The notes beneath the pieces are model-generated. The model saw only the letters and a list, made by a program, of their open reading frames with translations, was not told where the DNA came from and ran no database searches. A stretch of DNA of 64,000 bases from Terriglobia bacterium (GTDB taxonomy: Bacteria; Acidobacteriota; Terriglobia; Bryobacterales; Bryobacteraceae), in assembly GCA_021324615.1 (NCBI GenBank), contig JAJPIT010000063.1, positions 1 to 64,000 on the forward strand. Direction: 5' to 3'. Below, one piece after another: positions 36,938-46,400 of the stretch. Each line of letters starts with the position of its first letter. Positions within the stretch are counted from its first letter, which is position 1. A program made the translations under genes and the position numbers.

Positions 36938-38305
36938 ATGGAATCCCAATCGCTGGACGCGCTGCGCCAGCAGGTCCGCCGCCTGGAAGAGGAACGCGAG
37001 AGGCTCCGCGAGCGCGTCCGGACGGTTCCCGGCGCTTCCGTCCAAACGCCGCCCGCTCTGCCGGAGCAGGAGATCAAACCGGAGCCGGTTCGGCTCAAAC
37101 CGCCGCCGAAACCGCGCGCCCGCGGCTTCGCCAAACGCTATCTCCGGGGCCTGGGGATCGCCGCGGCCGCCGTTCTGATCCTGGTCCCCTGCGGCTATTT
37201 TCTCTGGAACTATCTGAACTCCTACGAATCGACCGACGACGCTTTTATCGACGGCAATCTGGACCCCATCGGCGCGCGCATCTCGGGAACCGTGATCGGC
37301 GTCTACGTCCAGAACGATCAGTTCGTCAAAAAAGGACAGGTGCTGGTGGACCTGGATCCTCAGGATTACCAGGTGGAAGTCGAGCAGGCGCGCGCCGCCT
37401 ATAATCAGGCGCTGGCGCAGGTCAACGCCGCCAGCCCTAACGTTCCGATCACCGCCACCGCCACGCAATCGCTGGTTTCCACCTCGCAGGCCGAGGTGAT
37501 CGCGGCGCAGGCGGCCCTGGATGCCGCGCAGCAGGATTACCAGGCCCGACAGGCCGAGGTGCGCCAGGCGGAGGCGCAAAATACCAATGCGCAAGCCAAT
37601 CTGGAGCGCTATCGGACGCTGGTGGCGCGCGATGAAATTTCCCGGCAGCAATATGACGCCGCGGTCGCCGCGGCCGCTTCCGAGGCGGCCGCGGTGCAGG
37701 CGGCACGCGCGGCTGAAGCCGCCTCACGGCGGGTGCTCGACCAGCGCCGCGCGCAACTGGAGCAGGCGCGGGCACGCCTCGCCGAAGCGCAAACCAACGC
37801 GCCTCGCCGGATCTCGGTCGAGCGCTACGATCTCGCCACCCGGATGGCGAATGCCGCCGCCGCCAAAGCGCAGCTCGACCGCGTGCGGTTGAACCTCTCC
37901 TACACCAAAATCGTCGCGCCGGTGGACGGCGTGGTGATGAGCAGAGCGGCGGAGGTCGGCCAGCACGTGCAGCCCGGCCAGGATCTTTTATCGATCAGCG
38001 AAATCGAAAACGTCTGGGTGACCGCGAATTTCAAGGAAACGCAGCTCGCCCGGATGCGCCCCGGCCAGCCCGTCCAGATCCACGTGGACGCCTTCGACCG
38101 CAATTATCAGGGCTATGTCGCCGATATGCCCGGAGCTTCCGGCGCGGCCACCAGCCTGCTGCCTCCGGAAAACGCCACCGGCAACTTCGTGAAGGTCGTC
38201 CAGCGCCTTCCGGTGCGCATTCTGCTTAAGCCCGGGCAAAACGAGGATCATCGCCTGCGCATCGGCATGTCCTGCGAGCCCAAGGTCTGGCTGAACGGAA
38301 AGTAA
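36938..38305 (+). CDS. EmrA/HlyD-like membrane fusion protein
   Basis: The 455-residue protein has an N-terminal coiled coil, a Pro-rich stretch and one membrane helix at about 73-92. The EmrA-like STDDAFIDGNLDPIGARISG follows, then an alpha-hairpin rich in Gln/Ala and a lipoyl/beta-barrel end (ETQLARMRPGQPVQIHVDAF). It should bridge an inner-membrane exporter to an outer-membrane channel. No EmrB-type or ABC partner is adjacent; the next gene points the other way. Confidence 0.87.
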   Translation: MESQSLDALRQQVRRLEEERERLRERVRTVPGASVQTPPALPEQEIKPEPVRLKPPPKPRARGFAKRYLRGLGIAAAAVLILVPCGYFLWNYLNSYESTDDAFIDGNLDPIGARISGTVIGVYVQNDQFVKKGQVLVDLDPQDYQVEVEQARAAYNQALAQVNAASPNVPITATATQSLVSTSQAEVIAAQAALDAAQQDYQARQAEVRQAEAQNTNAQANLERYRTLVARDEISRQQYDAAVAAAASEAAAVQAARAAEAASRRVLDQRRAQLEQARARLAEAQTNAPRRISVERYDLATRMANAAAAKAQLDRVRLNLSYTKIVAPVDGVVMSRAAEVGQHVQPGQDLLSISEIENVWVTANFKETQLARMRPGQPVQIHVDAFDRNYQGYVADMPGASGAATSLLPPENATGNFVKVVQRLPVRILLKPGQNEDHRLRIGMSCEPKVWLNGK

Positions 38306-38430
38306 TTTCCCGCCTGAAGAGGATCCGCCCGGCGGCGTTGGCCGTGCCGGTTGCGCCCGGCCCGCGCAAATTGGCGATCTCTTTCCGGCTCCGCCGGAGC
38401 AATGCCTGCCGACCTTCAGAACCCCTGCCG

Positions 38431-41400
38431 CTAAACCTCTTCGTCGGATTCGGCCGCCGGCAGCACGTCATGCTCGCCGGCCACCCACACATACAGCGCC
38501 GGCAGCAAAAAGATGCTCATCAGCAACGCCGCCAGCAGCCCGCCCACAATCACGATGGCGAACGGCCGCTGCGAGTCCGACCCGATGCCGTGCGAGGTCG
38601 CCGCCGGCAGCAGCCCCAGCGAGGCCACCAGCATGGTCATCATGATCGGCCGCAGCCGCAGCGTCGCCCCTTCTTCGGCCGCCGCCACCACCGTGCGGCC
38701 GCGCACCCGAAGCTGATTGATGTACTCCACCATGATCACACCCACCTGCACGGAAACGCCGAACAGCGCCAGAAACCCCACCCCGCTCGACACGCTGAAG
38801 TTGGTGTGCGTCAGCCACAGCGCGATCACCCCGCCTACCGGCGCCACCGCCACGTTCATCAAAATCAGGCCGGCCCACTTCATCGACTGGAACATCGAAT
38901 ACAGGATCAGGAAGATCAGCAGCAGCGTGAAGGGAATGATGATGGCCAGGCGGCGCTGCGCCCGCTGCTGCGATTCGTACTCTCCGGCCCAGTCGATGTG
39001 ATAGCCCGCCGGCAGCTTCACCTGCCGCCCCACCTTGGCGATCGCTTCCTCCACCGCACCGCCCAGATCGCGCCCGCGGACGCTGTACTTGATCGCCACG
39101 TAGCGCTGGTTCTGCTCGCGGTAAATCTCCGAGGCTCCGTCGATGGTCTGCACGTCGCAAAGCTGGGCCAGCGAGACGCGCTCCCCGGAGGGGGAAAGCA
39201 GTCGGATATTTTTGATGGCCTCGATCGTCGTCCGGTACTGCGGCAGATAGCGCAGCACCAGATCGTAGCGCTGCTCGCCTTGCAGAACCTGCGTCAGCGC
39301 CTTGCCGCCCACCGCCGTTTGGATGGCGTCCTGCACGTCGCTGGCGTTGATCTGATAGCGCGCGCACTTGTCCCGGTTGACCACGAAGTTCAGATTCGGC
39401 TGGCCGATCACCCGGAACAGGCCCAGATCCTGGATGCCCTTGACCGTCCGCATCACCTTGACAATCTCGTCGCCCTTCTCTTCCAGCGTCCGCAGATCGT
39501 CGCCGAACACCTTGATCGCCAGCTCGCCCTTGACGCCGCTGACCGCCTCTTCCATGTTGTCGGCAATCGGCTGCGAAAAATTCCAGATGACCCCGGGAAT
39601 CTTTTCCAGCTCGCGGTTCATCGCCGCGATGAGTTCATCTTTGTTTTGATGAAACACCGGACGCCACTCCTCTTTCGGCTTCAGATCGACGAAATACTCG
39701 GTGTTGAAGAAGCCGGTGGTGTCGGTGCCGTCATCCGGGCGGCCGACCTGGCTGGTGCACTGCGTCACCTCCGGGAAGCTGCACAACAGCACCCGGGCCC
39801 GGTTGGCGACCGAGATCCCCAACTCCTGATTGGTGCTCGGCGCCAGCGTCCCGCGCACCCAGATCGCTCCTTCATCCAGGTGCGGCAAAAACTCCGAGCC
39901 GATCTGCGTGCCCGCCAGAAACAGCGCCAGGGCGCACCCGCCCAGCGCCACCGACAGCGTCACCCAGCGGTAGCGGATCGCTTTGTCCAGCGCCCGCTGA
40001 TAGCGCGCCGTCAGAAACGCCATCACCGGATTGCGCCATTCGCGCGCGCCTTTGCGGAAAAACAGGCTCGAAAGCACCGGAGCCAGCAGCATGGAGAACA
40101 TCAGCGCCCCCAGCAGCGCGAACGCCACCGTCCAGGCCATCGGCTTGAACAGGCGCCCTTCCACGCGCTGCAAGGTGAAGATCGGGATGTAGGCCGTGAT
40201 GATGATGCCGATGGCGTAAAAAACCGGGCGCTGCACTTCATGCGCCGCCGCGCGGATCTTCTCCATCGGCGTTCGATGATCGTCGGCGCGCGCATGCCCC
40301 AGGTGGCGGATGATATTTTCCACCATCACCACCGCGCCGTCCACCACCATGCCGAAATCCAGCGCGCCGAGCGACAGCAGGTTCGCCGGAATATGGCGCA
40401 AGCTGAGGCAAGTCGCCGCGAAGAGCAGCGAAAACGGAATCGTCAGCGCGACGATCAGCGCGCCGCGCACGTTGCCCAGGAAGGCGAACAGAATAATGAC
40501 CACCAGAATGATGCCTTCCGTCAGGTTGTGCAGAACCGTGTGCGTGGTGTAATGCACCAGGTCGCTGCGGTCCAGAAACGGAACCACTTTTACACCCGGC
40601 GGCAGGATGCCGTTGTTCAGCTCCTCCACCTTCTTGTGAATGCCTTCCAGCGTCGAATCCGAATCGGCGCCCTTGCGCAGCAGCACGATCCCGCTCACCA
40701 CGTCGTCGTTGTCGATGATCCGCCCGTCGGGAAGATGCGTGGCGCGCGCAAACTGCCCCAGCCGGATCTTGGGACCCTGCTCCACTGTGGCGATATCCTT
40801 GACCCGCAGCGGCGTGCCGTTCTTGGCGACAATCACCGTGTTCTCGATGTCGTGAACGTCCCCCACCAGGCCCACCTCGCGCACGTTCACCTGCTGCAAG
40901 CCTTCGTTGATGAAGCTCCCGCCCGCGTTCACGTTGTTATTGCTGAGCTGCTGCTCCACCTGCGCGATGCTCAGGCCGTAGGCCACCAGCTTCTCCGGAT
41001 CGATCCGCACCTGATACTCGCGCGTGGGCCCCCCGAAGCTCGCCACATCCACCACGTTGGGCACCGATTTGAACTGCTTTTCCACCACCCAGTCCTCCAG
41101 CGACTTGAGCTCCATCACGTCGTACTTGGGATTGGTCGAATGCAGGGTGAAAAAGTAGATCTGCCCCACCGGGCTCCAGTCGGTGCCCATCTGCGGCTGA
41201 ACGTTGGGCGGCAGCGTCACCTGGCTGAGCCGCTCCAGAACCTTTTCCCGGTTCCAGTCGTTTTCCGATTCGTCGTCAAAGGTCAGCTTCAAATCCGAAA
41301 GGCCGAACAGCGAGAACGACCGCAGCGCGGTCAGATGCGGGATGCCGTTCATGACGATCTCCAGCGGAATGGTCACCTGCTGCTCGATCTGCTCGGCGGA

Positions 41401-41568
41401 GATTCCCGGCCACTGCGTGATGATCTCGACGTAATTATTGGCGACGTCCGGATAGGCTTCCACGGGAAGCTGATGAAAGGAAATCGCCCCGGCGATGAAC
41501 AGCAGCGCCGCCAGCGCCAGCACCAGCAGCCGGTTGTTCAGCGCGAAATTCAGCAGGCCCGAGATCAT
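38431..41568 (-). CDS. RND heavy-metal/multidrug efflux pump, CzcA/CusA family
   Basis: The 1045-residue protein has the RND plan of 12 membrane helices and two large periplasmic loops. LSLGALDFGMVVDGAVVMVE is typical of the heavy-metal (HME) branch, as is WPGISAEQIEQQVTIPLEI. It exports substrate by proton exchange and forms a tripartite pump with the adaptor and TolC-like genes just upstream. The ion specificity cannot be read reliably. Confidence 0.93.
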   Translation of the reverse strand: MISGLLNFALNNRLLVLALAALLFIAGAISFHQLPVEAYPDVANNYVEIITQWPGISAEQIEQQVTIPLEIVMNGIPHLTALRSFSLFGLSDLKLTFDDESENDWNREKVLERLSQVTLPPNVQPQMGTDWSPVGQIYFFTLHSTNPKYDVMELKSLEDWVVEKQFKSVPNVVDVASFGGPTREYQVRIDPEKLVAYGLSIAQVEQQLSNNNVNAGGSFINEGLQQVNVREVGLVGDVHDIENTVIVAKNGTPLRVKDIATVEQGPKIRLGQFARATHLPDGRIIDNDDVVSGIVLLRKGADSDSTLEGIHKKVEELNNGILPPGVKVVPFLDRSDLVHYTTHTVLHNLTEGIILVVIILFAFLGNVRGALIVALTIPFSLLFAATCLSLRHIPANLLSLGALDFGMVVDGAVVMVENIIRHLGHARADDHRTPMEKIRAAAHEVQRPVFYAIGIIITAYIPIFTLQRVEGRLFKPMAWTVAFALLGALMFSMLLAPVLSSLFFRKGAREWRNPVMAFLTARYQRALDKAIRYRWVTLSVALGGCALALFLAGTQIGSEFLPHLDEGAIWVRGTLAPSTNQELGISVANRARVLLCSFPEVTQCTSQVGRPDDGTDTTGFFNTEYFVDLKPKEEWRPVFHQNKDELIAAMNRELEKIPGVIWNFSQPIADNMEEAVSGVKGELAIKVFGDDLRTLEEKGDEIVKVMRTVKGIQDLGLFRVIGQPNLNFVVNRDKCARYQINASDVQDAIQTAVGGKALTQVLQGEQRYDLVLRYLPQYRTTIEAIKNIRLLSPSGERVSLAQLCDVQTIDGASEIYREQNQRYVAIKYSVRGRDLGGAVEEAIAKVGRQVKLPAGYHIDWAGEYESQQRAQRRLAIIIPFTLLLIFLILYSMFQSMKWAGLILMNVAVAPVGGVIALWLTHTNFSVSSGVGFLALFGVSVQVGVIMVEYINQLRVRGRTVVAAAEEGATLRLRPIMMTMLVASLGLLPAATSHGIGSDSQRPFAIVIVGGLLAALLMSIFLLPALYVWVAGEHDVLPAAESDEEV

Positions 41569-41599
41569 TGCGATTGGCCCGCCCGCGGCCCCGGACCCC

Positions 41600-42736
41600 T
41601 CACTGCTCCACCGTGCTCTGCAGCGTCAGCGCGTTGGCCACCACCCGCGCGCCCGGTGCCAGGCCGGAAACAATTTCCTGCATATTGTTTGCGAGCATTT
41701 TGCCGCTCACCACCTCCACCCGCCGGAAATGCCCCGCCTCGCCGGGCGTGTACACCCATTCGCGGTCGTGCAGGTGCAGAATCGCCGCCGCCGGAACCGC
41801 CGCCCGCACTTCCTCCCGCAGCCCGTGGAACGTCGCGGTGACAAACATGCCGATGCGCAGCAGCCCCGGATTTTCCACCTCCAGCCGCACCTTCGCCGTG
41901 CGGATCGAAGGATCGAGAATCGGCGCGATATACCCGATCCTCGCCTTCAGCACCCGGTCCGGATACGCGGCCAGATGGATGTCGGCGTACTCGCCCACGT
42001 GCACCTGCGCCAGATCGTTTTCGTAAACGTCGCAGATGATCCAGACATGCGACAGATCGGAGATGGTGAACGGGCTCGGCGCGCTCAGCGCCTGCACCCC
42101 GGAGGCGTTGGTGATCTGCTGGTCGGTGATGACCCCCGAAACCGGCGCCGTCACCTCGATCACCGCCGTCGGATGATCCGGATCCGACCCCAGCAGCCGC
42201 AGATGCTCGATCGCCGTTTCCACGTCCACCTTGGCGTTGTCTTCAGCGTTCTGCGCCACCTCGACGCTGCTCTTGGGCACCGCACCATGCTCGTACAGCA
42301 GCTTCTGCCGCTCCAGCGTCACCCGCGCCAGTTGCTCGTTGGCCACCGCCTTGCGGTAGTCCGAGTAGGCCCCGCTCACATCCGTGCTGCGGACCTTGAA
42401 AAGAAGCTGTCCCCGCCGCACCGTCTGGCCCAACTGCGCGTCGACCTCCACCACCCGCCCCGTCGCCAGCGAGGGCACCGGCACGTTGCGCGAAACGTCC
42501 GGATTCACCACCCCGGTCACATTCAACTCCGGCGCCGTGCGGTACTCCTCGGCCGTCACCAGCGGAAACTGCTCCGGATGATCGACCTTGAAATTGCTCG
42601 GATCCAGATCCTTTTCCACCACCGCCGCCGGCGGAGCTTCCGCCGAAGGATCCGCTTTCACCTTCGTCTCGCATCCCACCAGCATCAGCACCCCGGACGC
42701 CCCCGCCGCCATCATCACCACAAACTTCCCTGTCAT
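41600..42736 (-). CDS. RND periplasmic adaptor lipoprotein
   Basis: The 378-residue protein has a lipoprotein signal peptide (MTGKFVVMMAAGASGVLMLV then GC, lipid on C22). The HlyD-type core includes LATGRVVEVDAQLGQTVRRG and ITNASGVQALSAPSPFTISD. It joins the CzcA-like pump to the TolC-like channel. The ATG overlaps the TolC-like stop (ATGA). The pump follows after 31 bases. Confidence 0.92.
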   Translation of the reverse strand: MTGKFVVMMAAGASGVLMLVGCETKVKADPSAEAPPAAVVEKDLDPSNFKVDHPEQFPLVTAEEYRTAPELNVTGVVNPDVSRNVPVPSLATGRVVEVDAQLGQTVRRGQLLFKVRSTDVSGAYSDYRKAVANEQLARVTLERQKLLYEHGAVPKSSVEVAQNAEDNAKVDVETAIEHLRLLGSDPDHPTAVIEVTAPVSGVITDQQITNASGVQALSAPSPFTISDLSHVWIICDVYENDLAQVHVGEYADIHLAAYPDRVLKARIGYIAPILDPSIRTAKVRLEVENPGLLRIGMFVTATFHGLREEVRAAVPAAAILHLHDREWVYTPGEAGHFRRVEVVSGKMLANNMQEIVSGLAPGARVVANALTLQSTVEQ

Positions 42737-44034
42737 GGAATCACCTCGCGCCCCGCCGCCAGATTCAACTGCGCGGCCGCGGTCAGGTAGGAGCCGATCA
42801 AGTTTAAATACGCCAGCCGCGTGTCGCGGTACGACTTCTCCGCATCCAGATAATCCAGCAGCGACGCGCCCCCGTGCTGATAGGAAAAGGAAAGCTTGTC
42901 GCGCTGCGTGGTGGCCAGCTTCAGATATTTGTCCCGGTACGGCTTCAGCAGATTCAGCGCGCTTTCCAGCGTCACCCACGCCGAATCCACATCGCTGAAC
43001 ACCTGCGCCTGCGCCGCCTCGCGCAACCTTTCGTTGCGCCCGATGTCGATCTCGGTTCGCGCCTTCTCTCCCTGGTTGCGGTCGAAAATGCGCAGCGGAA
43101 TGCTCACGCTGCCCCCAATCGTGTTGTAATCGTACGGATTGTTGAACGAGGCGTTGTGCGTCCACCACAGGCTGAACGTCGGATCCGTCGAGCCGTTGGC
43201 CACCGCAAGCTGGTGGTTCAGCCTCGCCAGCTCCACATTCTGGACCGCCGATTTTAAATCCGGCCGCGCCTCCAGCGCGATCGCCCGCACCTGTTCGAGC
43301 GTCGGAATCTGTTCGCGAAACTCGTACGCTCCGGTGACGTCGAAGTTCTCCACCGGCGTCCTGCTGTTCAGCAGCATCAGTAGCTGAATCTTGCTGGTCC
43401 GCAGGTTCACCAGCGCGTTTTGATAGTCGGATTCAAACTGCACCCGCTGCAACTCCAGCCGGTCCAGATCCACTTCGGCCAGATCGCCGGCCTGAAAGCG
43501 CTGCCGGTTCACCTCCAGCTCGCGATCCCAGTACTCCAGGTTCTGCCGCGCGTTTTCCAGCACCGCTTTGGCCTGCAAGGTCTCCACAAACGCCGAGCGC
43601 AGCGCAAACAGCAGCGTTCGCGCCTGATCCTGATAGCCCGATTCCGCGATCGCCGTCGACTGCCGCGCCGAATCGCGCCGCAGCTCGCGCTTGTGATCCC
43701 GCTCATGCAGGTAGCTCACCGACGGCGACAGATCGGTGCCCGCAAACGGCCGGTATACCCCCAGATGCGGCGCAAGCTGGGTGCCGTCGGCCGTCAGCGT
43801 GAAATCCGGATTCGGCCGCAGATACGCCGTAATCTCCGCCGCCCGCGCTTCCTCGATGCTGCTTTGCGCCGCCAGCAGCGTCGGATTCGTCGCCAGAAAC
43901 TTCTCCTTTACCTGTTCCCAGCTCAGCGCCTGCGATCGCGCCATTCCCCCCGCCAGCGCCAGCACCAGAACGGCGCGCCAGATCCGGCCGCGGCTCGGCT
44001 CTCGCCGCCCGGCACTAGAAAACATCATTTTCAT
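42733..44034 (-). CDS. TolC-family outer-membrane efflux protein
   Basis: The 433-residue protein has a signal peptide and the repeated OEP helical hairpins (LLFALRSAFVETLQAKAVLE, LRTSKIQLLMLLNS, QVFSDVDSAWVTLESALNLL). It forms the outer-membrane channel of the pump. It is the first of the three-gene efflux operon (channel-adaptor-pump) on the minus strand. Confidence 0.92.
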   Translation of the reverse strand: MKMMFSSAGRREPSRGRIWRAVLVLALAGGMARSQALSWEQVKEKFLATNPTLLAAQSSIEEARAAEITAYLRPNPDFTLTADGTQLAPHLGVYRPFAGTDLSPSVSYLHERDHKRELRRDSARQSTAIAESGYQDQARTLLFALRSAFVETLQAKAVLENARQNLEYWDRELEVNRQRFQAGDLAEVDLDRLELQRVQFESDYQNALVNLRTSKIQLLMLLNSRTPVENFDVTGAYEFREQIPTLEQVRAIALEARPDLKSAVQNVELARLNHQLAVANGSTDPTFSLWWTHNASFNNPYDYNTIGGSVSIPLRIFDRNQGEKARTEIDIGRNERLREAAQAQVFSDVDSAWVTLESALNLLKPYRDKYLKLATTQRDKLSFSYQHGGASLLDYLDAEKSYRDTRLAYLNLIGSYLTAAAQLNLAAGREVIP

Positions 44035-44120
44035 GCTCTGGAGTGGTCCTATAAAGGACTAGACTGCGAATGTAGCCCGCCCGGTTGGCCCAAACCACAG
44101 CCGCAAGGCTGTCCTTCAAT

Positions 44121-44242
44121 TATCTTTCGATCACCGGACCAGGTAATCTTAGCTTACCCCGGCCGCCACGCCGCCACGCCCTGTGCAAAGGCATAATCCT
44201 TACGGCGAGGTGCTCTATCGAATGGATAATCTTTCGATTATC
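44121..44242. promoter_or_regulatory. Repeated ATCTTTCGAT site between LuxR and TolC-like genes
   Basis: ATCTTTCGAT occurs at 44122-44131 and again at 44229-44238. The second copy lies in a perfect 7-bp palindrome (GATAATC-TTTC-GATTATC, 44225-44242) just after the regulator's stop codon. On the minus strand this makes a hairpin with a GAAA tetraloop. It may be an operator for the neighbouring LuxR protein, or a transcript-end structure without a U tract. Confidence 0.4.
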
Positions 44243-44245
44243 ACG

Positions 44246-45145
44246 CTAAAGCTTGTCCCTGTAACGCTCTAGCGCGACCCGCACGAGCTGGCTGCGCGTC
44301 CGGACCCCGATCTTGGCAAAAAGCTGCTGAAACGTGTTCTTCACCGTGCTCTCGGAAATATCCATCTTCGCGGCGATCTCCTTGTTCGCCAGACCCTGCA
44401 CCAGGTACCGCAGCACCTCCGTCTCGCGCGCCGTTAACGGATTGCGCCCCTCCGGATCCCCGGGCGCCGCCGCCATGGCCGCCGCCCCATCCTCGGTCAC
44501 CCCGATAATCGCCGCCAGCTTCGGAATCGACGCCTCCTTGTAGGTCGAGAACCAGACCTCGGCCATGAACGGCTGTCCATCGTCCCGCTGGCCCCGGCAC
44601 TGCATCGACGCCCGGAACTGAGGGCCTTCTTCCCGCCGGACCGCATGGTGCAGCTCCGGCAGAAACGCCGCAATCGGATGCCCGATCAGCACGCCATCGC
44701 GCGGCGCCATCAGCTCCGCCGCCGCGCGGTTGGCTAACTCGATGAAACCGCGGTCGTCAATGGTCACGATCGCGGCCGGGCTGGTCTCCACCAGAATCCG
44801 CAGCCTCTCCTGCGCCTCCAGGCTCAGCCGCCGGTTCCTCACCAGCTCCGCCACAAACAGCCCGCATCCGGCCAGCGCCAGCGTTTCAAACGTAAGCCGC
44901 ACAAAGGACCGGTCCAGCGAGCTGAACACTTCGCTGAGCACCGCGCAGCCGGCGCCGATCAGCCCAATCGCCCAGCGCGGCAGAACCCCCGCCGCCAGCA
45001 TGATCGGGAACAGGTAAAGAAAACCAAGCGACACATACGGTTCCGTCCACCAATCGATGAGGGCGATGGCCAGAATCATCGCGCCGCTAGCCACCAGGAC
45101 GGGGACGCGGTTGCGCTCATCCCACATCCATTCCAATTGAGGCAT
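44246..45145 (-). CDS. Membrane-bound PAS-LuxR transcription regulator
   Basis: The 299-residue protein has four membrane helices (about 15-31, 38-54, 56-74, 85-102). A PAS domain follows (about 115-215, with ILVETSPAAIVTIDDRGFIE), then a LuxR-type helix-turn-helix (236-297, LTARETEVLRYLVQGLANKE, SESTVKNTFQQLFAKIG). There is no receiver domain or kinase, so it is a one-component membrane sensor. It lies upstream of the efflux operon on the same strand and probably controls it. Confidence 0.85.
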   Translation of the reverse strand: MPQLEWMWDERNRVPVLVASGAMILAIALIDWWTEPYVSLGFLYLFPIMLAAGVLPRWAIGLIGAGCAVLSEVFSSLDRSFVRLTFETLALAGCGLFVAELVRNRRLSLEAQERLRILVETSPAAIVTIDDRGFIELANRAAAELMAPRDGVLIGHPIAAFLPELHHAVRREEGPQFRASMQCRGQRDDGQPFMAEVWFSTYKEASIPKLAAIIGVTEDGAAAMAAAPGDPEGRNPLTARETEVLRYLVQGLANKEIAAKMDISESTVKNTFQQLFAKIGVRTRSQLVRVALERYRDKL

Positions 45146-45200
45146 GGGTTTTAGCTACATTATCCCATCCCCGCCGCGGCCGCCGCGGGAAAATCCGCCG

Positions 45201-46400
45201 TCAGAAGCTGTAGCGGAACCCCAGAGAGGCATAGGAGTTCCGCCGGAACTGCCCGATAAAGTCCGTCGCCTCGCCGCGAATCCATGTATAACCCGCCGTC
45301 GCGCGCCAGTGCTGGCCGTAGGCCTGCGAAAACTCCCAACGCGTAAACGACCCGCCGCCGCGCACCGCCGCCTCCATCGTCAGGCTGCGGTTCGGATCGA
45401 TGGTCCAGGCGGCGTGTCCCACGAACGATTTCGCAAAACCCTCCTCCGGCTCGAACTCCAGCGGATTTCCCGCGCGCGTCCGCGCCTCGCCCGCGTATCC
45501 GCCGGCGAAGGTCCACTCCTTCCACTGCCGCTCGAGCTGGATCACATAAAGCGCGAACTCATCCGTATCCGGCGTGGTGGAGCTGAAGTACGCGCCCTCG
45601 CCTTTCAGCGTGAACCAGCGCAGCGGCGCCGCCGCGGAGGCTCCGTAAAGCCGCAGCTCCGGATAGGTCCGCTCAATTCCAGCGGCGTTCGCGGCCGGAT
45701 TGAATTCGGCCTGAAACAGCGGCAGCGAGTTGAATCCATCGAAATAAATCAGCGAAAATTCGTAGCCGGAAGCGATGTGATTCCAGCGCGCCCCGAACTG
45801 CGATCTGCCGGGATAGCGCGCGCCCAGGTCCTCGATCGCGATCCCTTGCGCCGCCGCCGGGATCACCGTCCAGCGCTGGTCAAGCAGCGGCGTCCTCGCC
45901 GGCGTGAAATAGGGCTGCCAGACCATCTCCACGCTGTCGTTTCCGAACTCAACCACGCCGCGCGCCGCGATCACTCCCAAAAAGTCCGGATCGGTCACGC
46001 TCCTGGAATAATCCTTCGGCGCGAAGCGGTCCACCGGGTTCAAAATATCCGTCTTGCCCCAGCGGATGAACTGACGACCCAGCTCCGCCGTAAATCGGCC
46101 CTTATGCAAGGTCGCGCTGTAGCGGCGAAACGAGAAAGCCGGCCGCTTGATCCCGCGATCCGCCCCATCGAGCCGCAATGCGCGCTCCACTTCCTGATGC
46201 GTGTCGGTCTCGGCATCGAAGGCGCCGTTCAACTGAAACCACGGCGCGATTTTATAGGAAACCTCCCAGCGGAAAAGCGTATCGTTCACCACCTGCGCGG
46301 GATCGTTCGGCGCGCTCTCCGGATAAACAAATGTGCTGTTTTCGAGAAAGCCGCGCTGCTCGAAATTTTGCGCCAAAAACAACGCCAGCAGCGGGATCAT
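45201..46400 (-). CDS. Outer-membrane beta-barrel protein of the ABC/LolA-like module
   Basis: The 399-residue protein has a short signal-like start (MIPLLALFLAQ). It then shows alternating amphipathic strands with aromatic girdles, such as RWEVSYKIAPWFQLNGAFDA and WTFAGGYAGEARTRAG, and ends in Phe (LGFRYSF), all typical of an outer-membrane barrel. It is the last gene of a coupled set with a LolA-like carrier and an ABC transporter. The substrate is unknown. The start overlaps the preceding gene (ATGA). Confidence 0.78.
   Translation of the reverse strand: MIPLLALFLAQNFEQRGFLENSTFVYPESAPNDPAQVVNDTLFRWEVSYKIAPWFQLNGAFDAETDTHQEVERALRLDGADRGIKRPAFSFRRYSATLHKGRFTAELGRQFIRWGKTDILNPVDRFAPKDYSRSVTDPDFLGVIAARGVVEFGNDSVEMVWQPYFTPARTPLLDQRWTVIPAAAQGIAIEDLGARYPGRSQFGARWNHIASGYEFSLIYFDGFNSLPLFQAEFNPAANAAGIERTYPELRLYGASAAAPLRWFTLKGEGAYFSSTTPDTDEFALYVIQLERQWKEWTFAGGYAGEARTRAGNPLEFEPEEGFAKSFVGHAAWTIDPNRSLTMEAAVRGGGSFTRWEFSQAYGQHWRATAGYTWIRGEATDFIGQFRRNSYASLGFRYSF

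Noticed and set aside
38338..41841. A very long plus-strand open frame (over 1100 codons) opposite the RND pump gene
   Set aside because: It is Arg/His/Gln-rich with no family likeness and is the mirror of a well-supported pump gene; GC-rich DNA gives such antisense frames.
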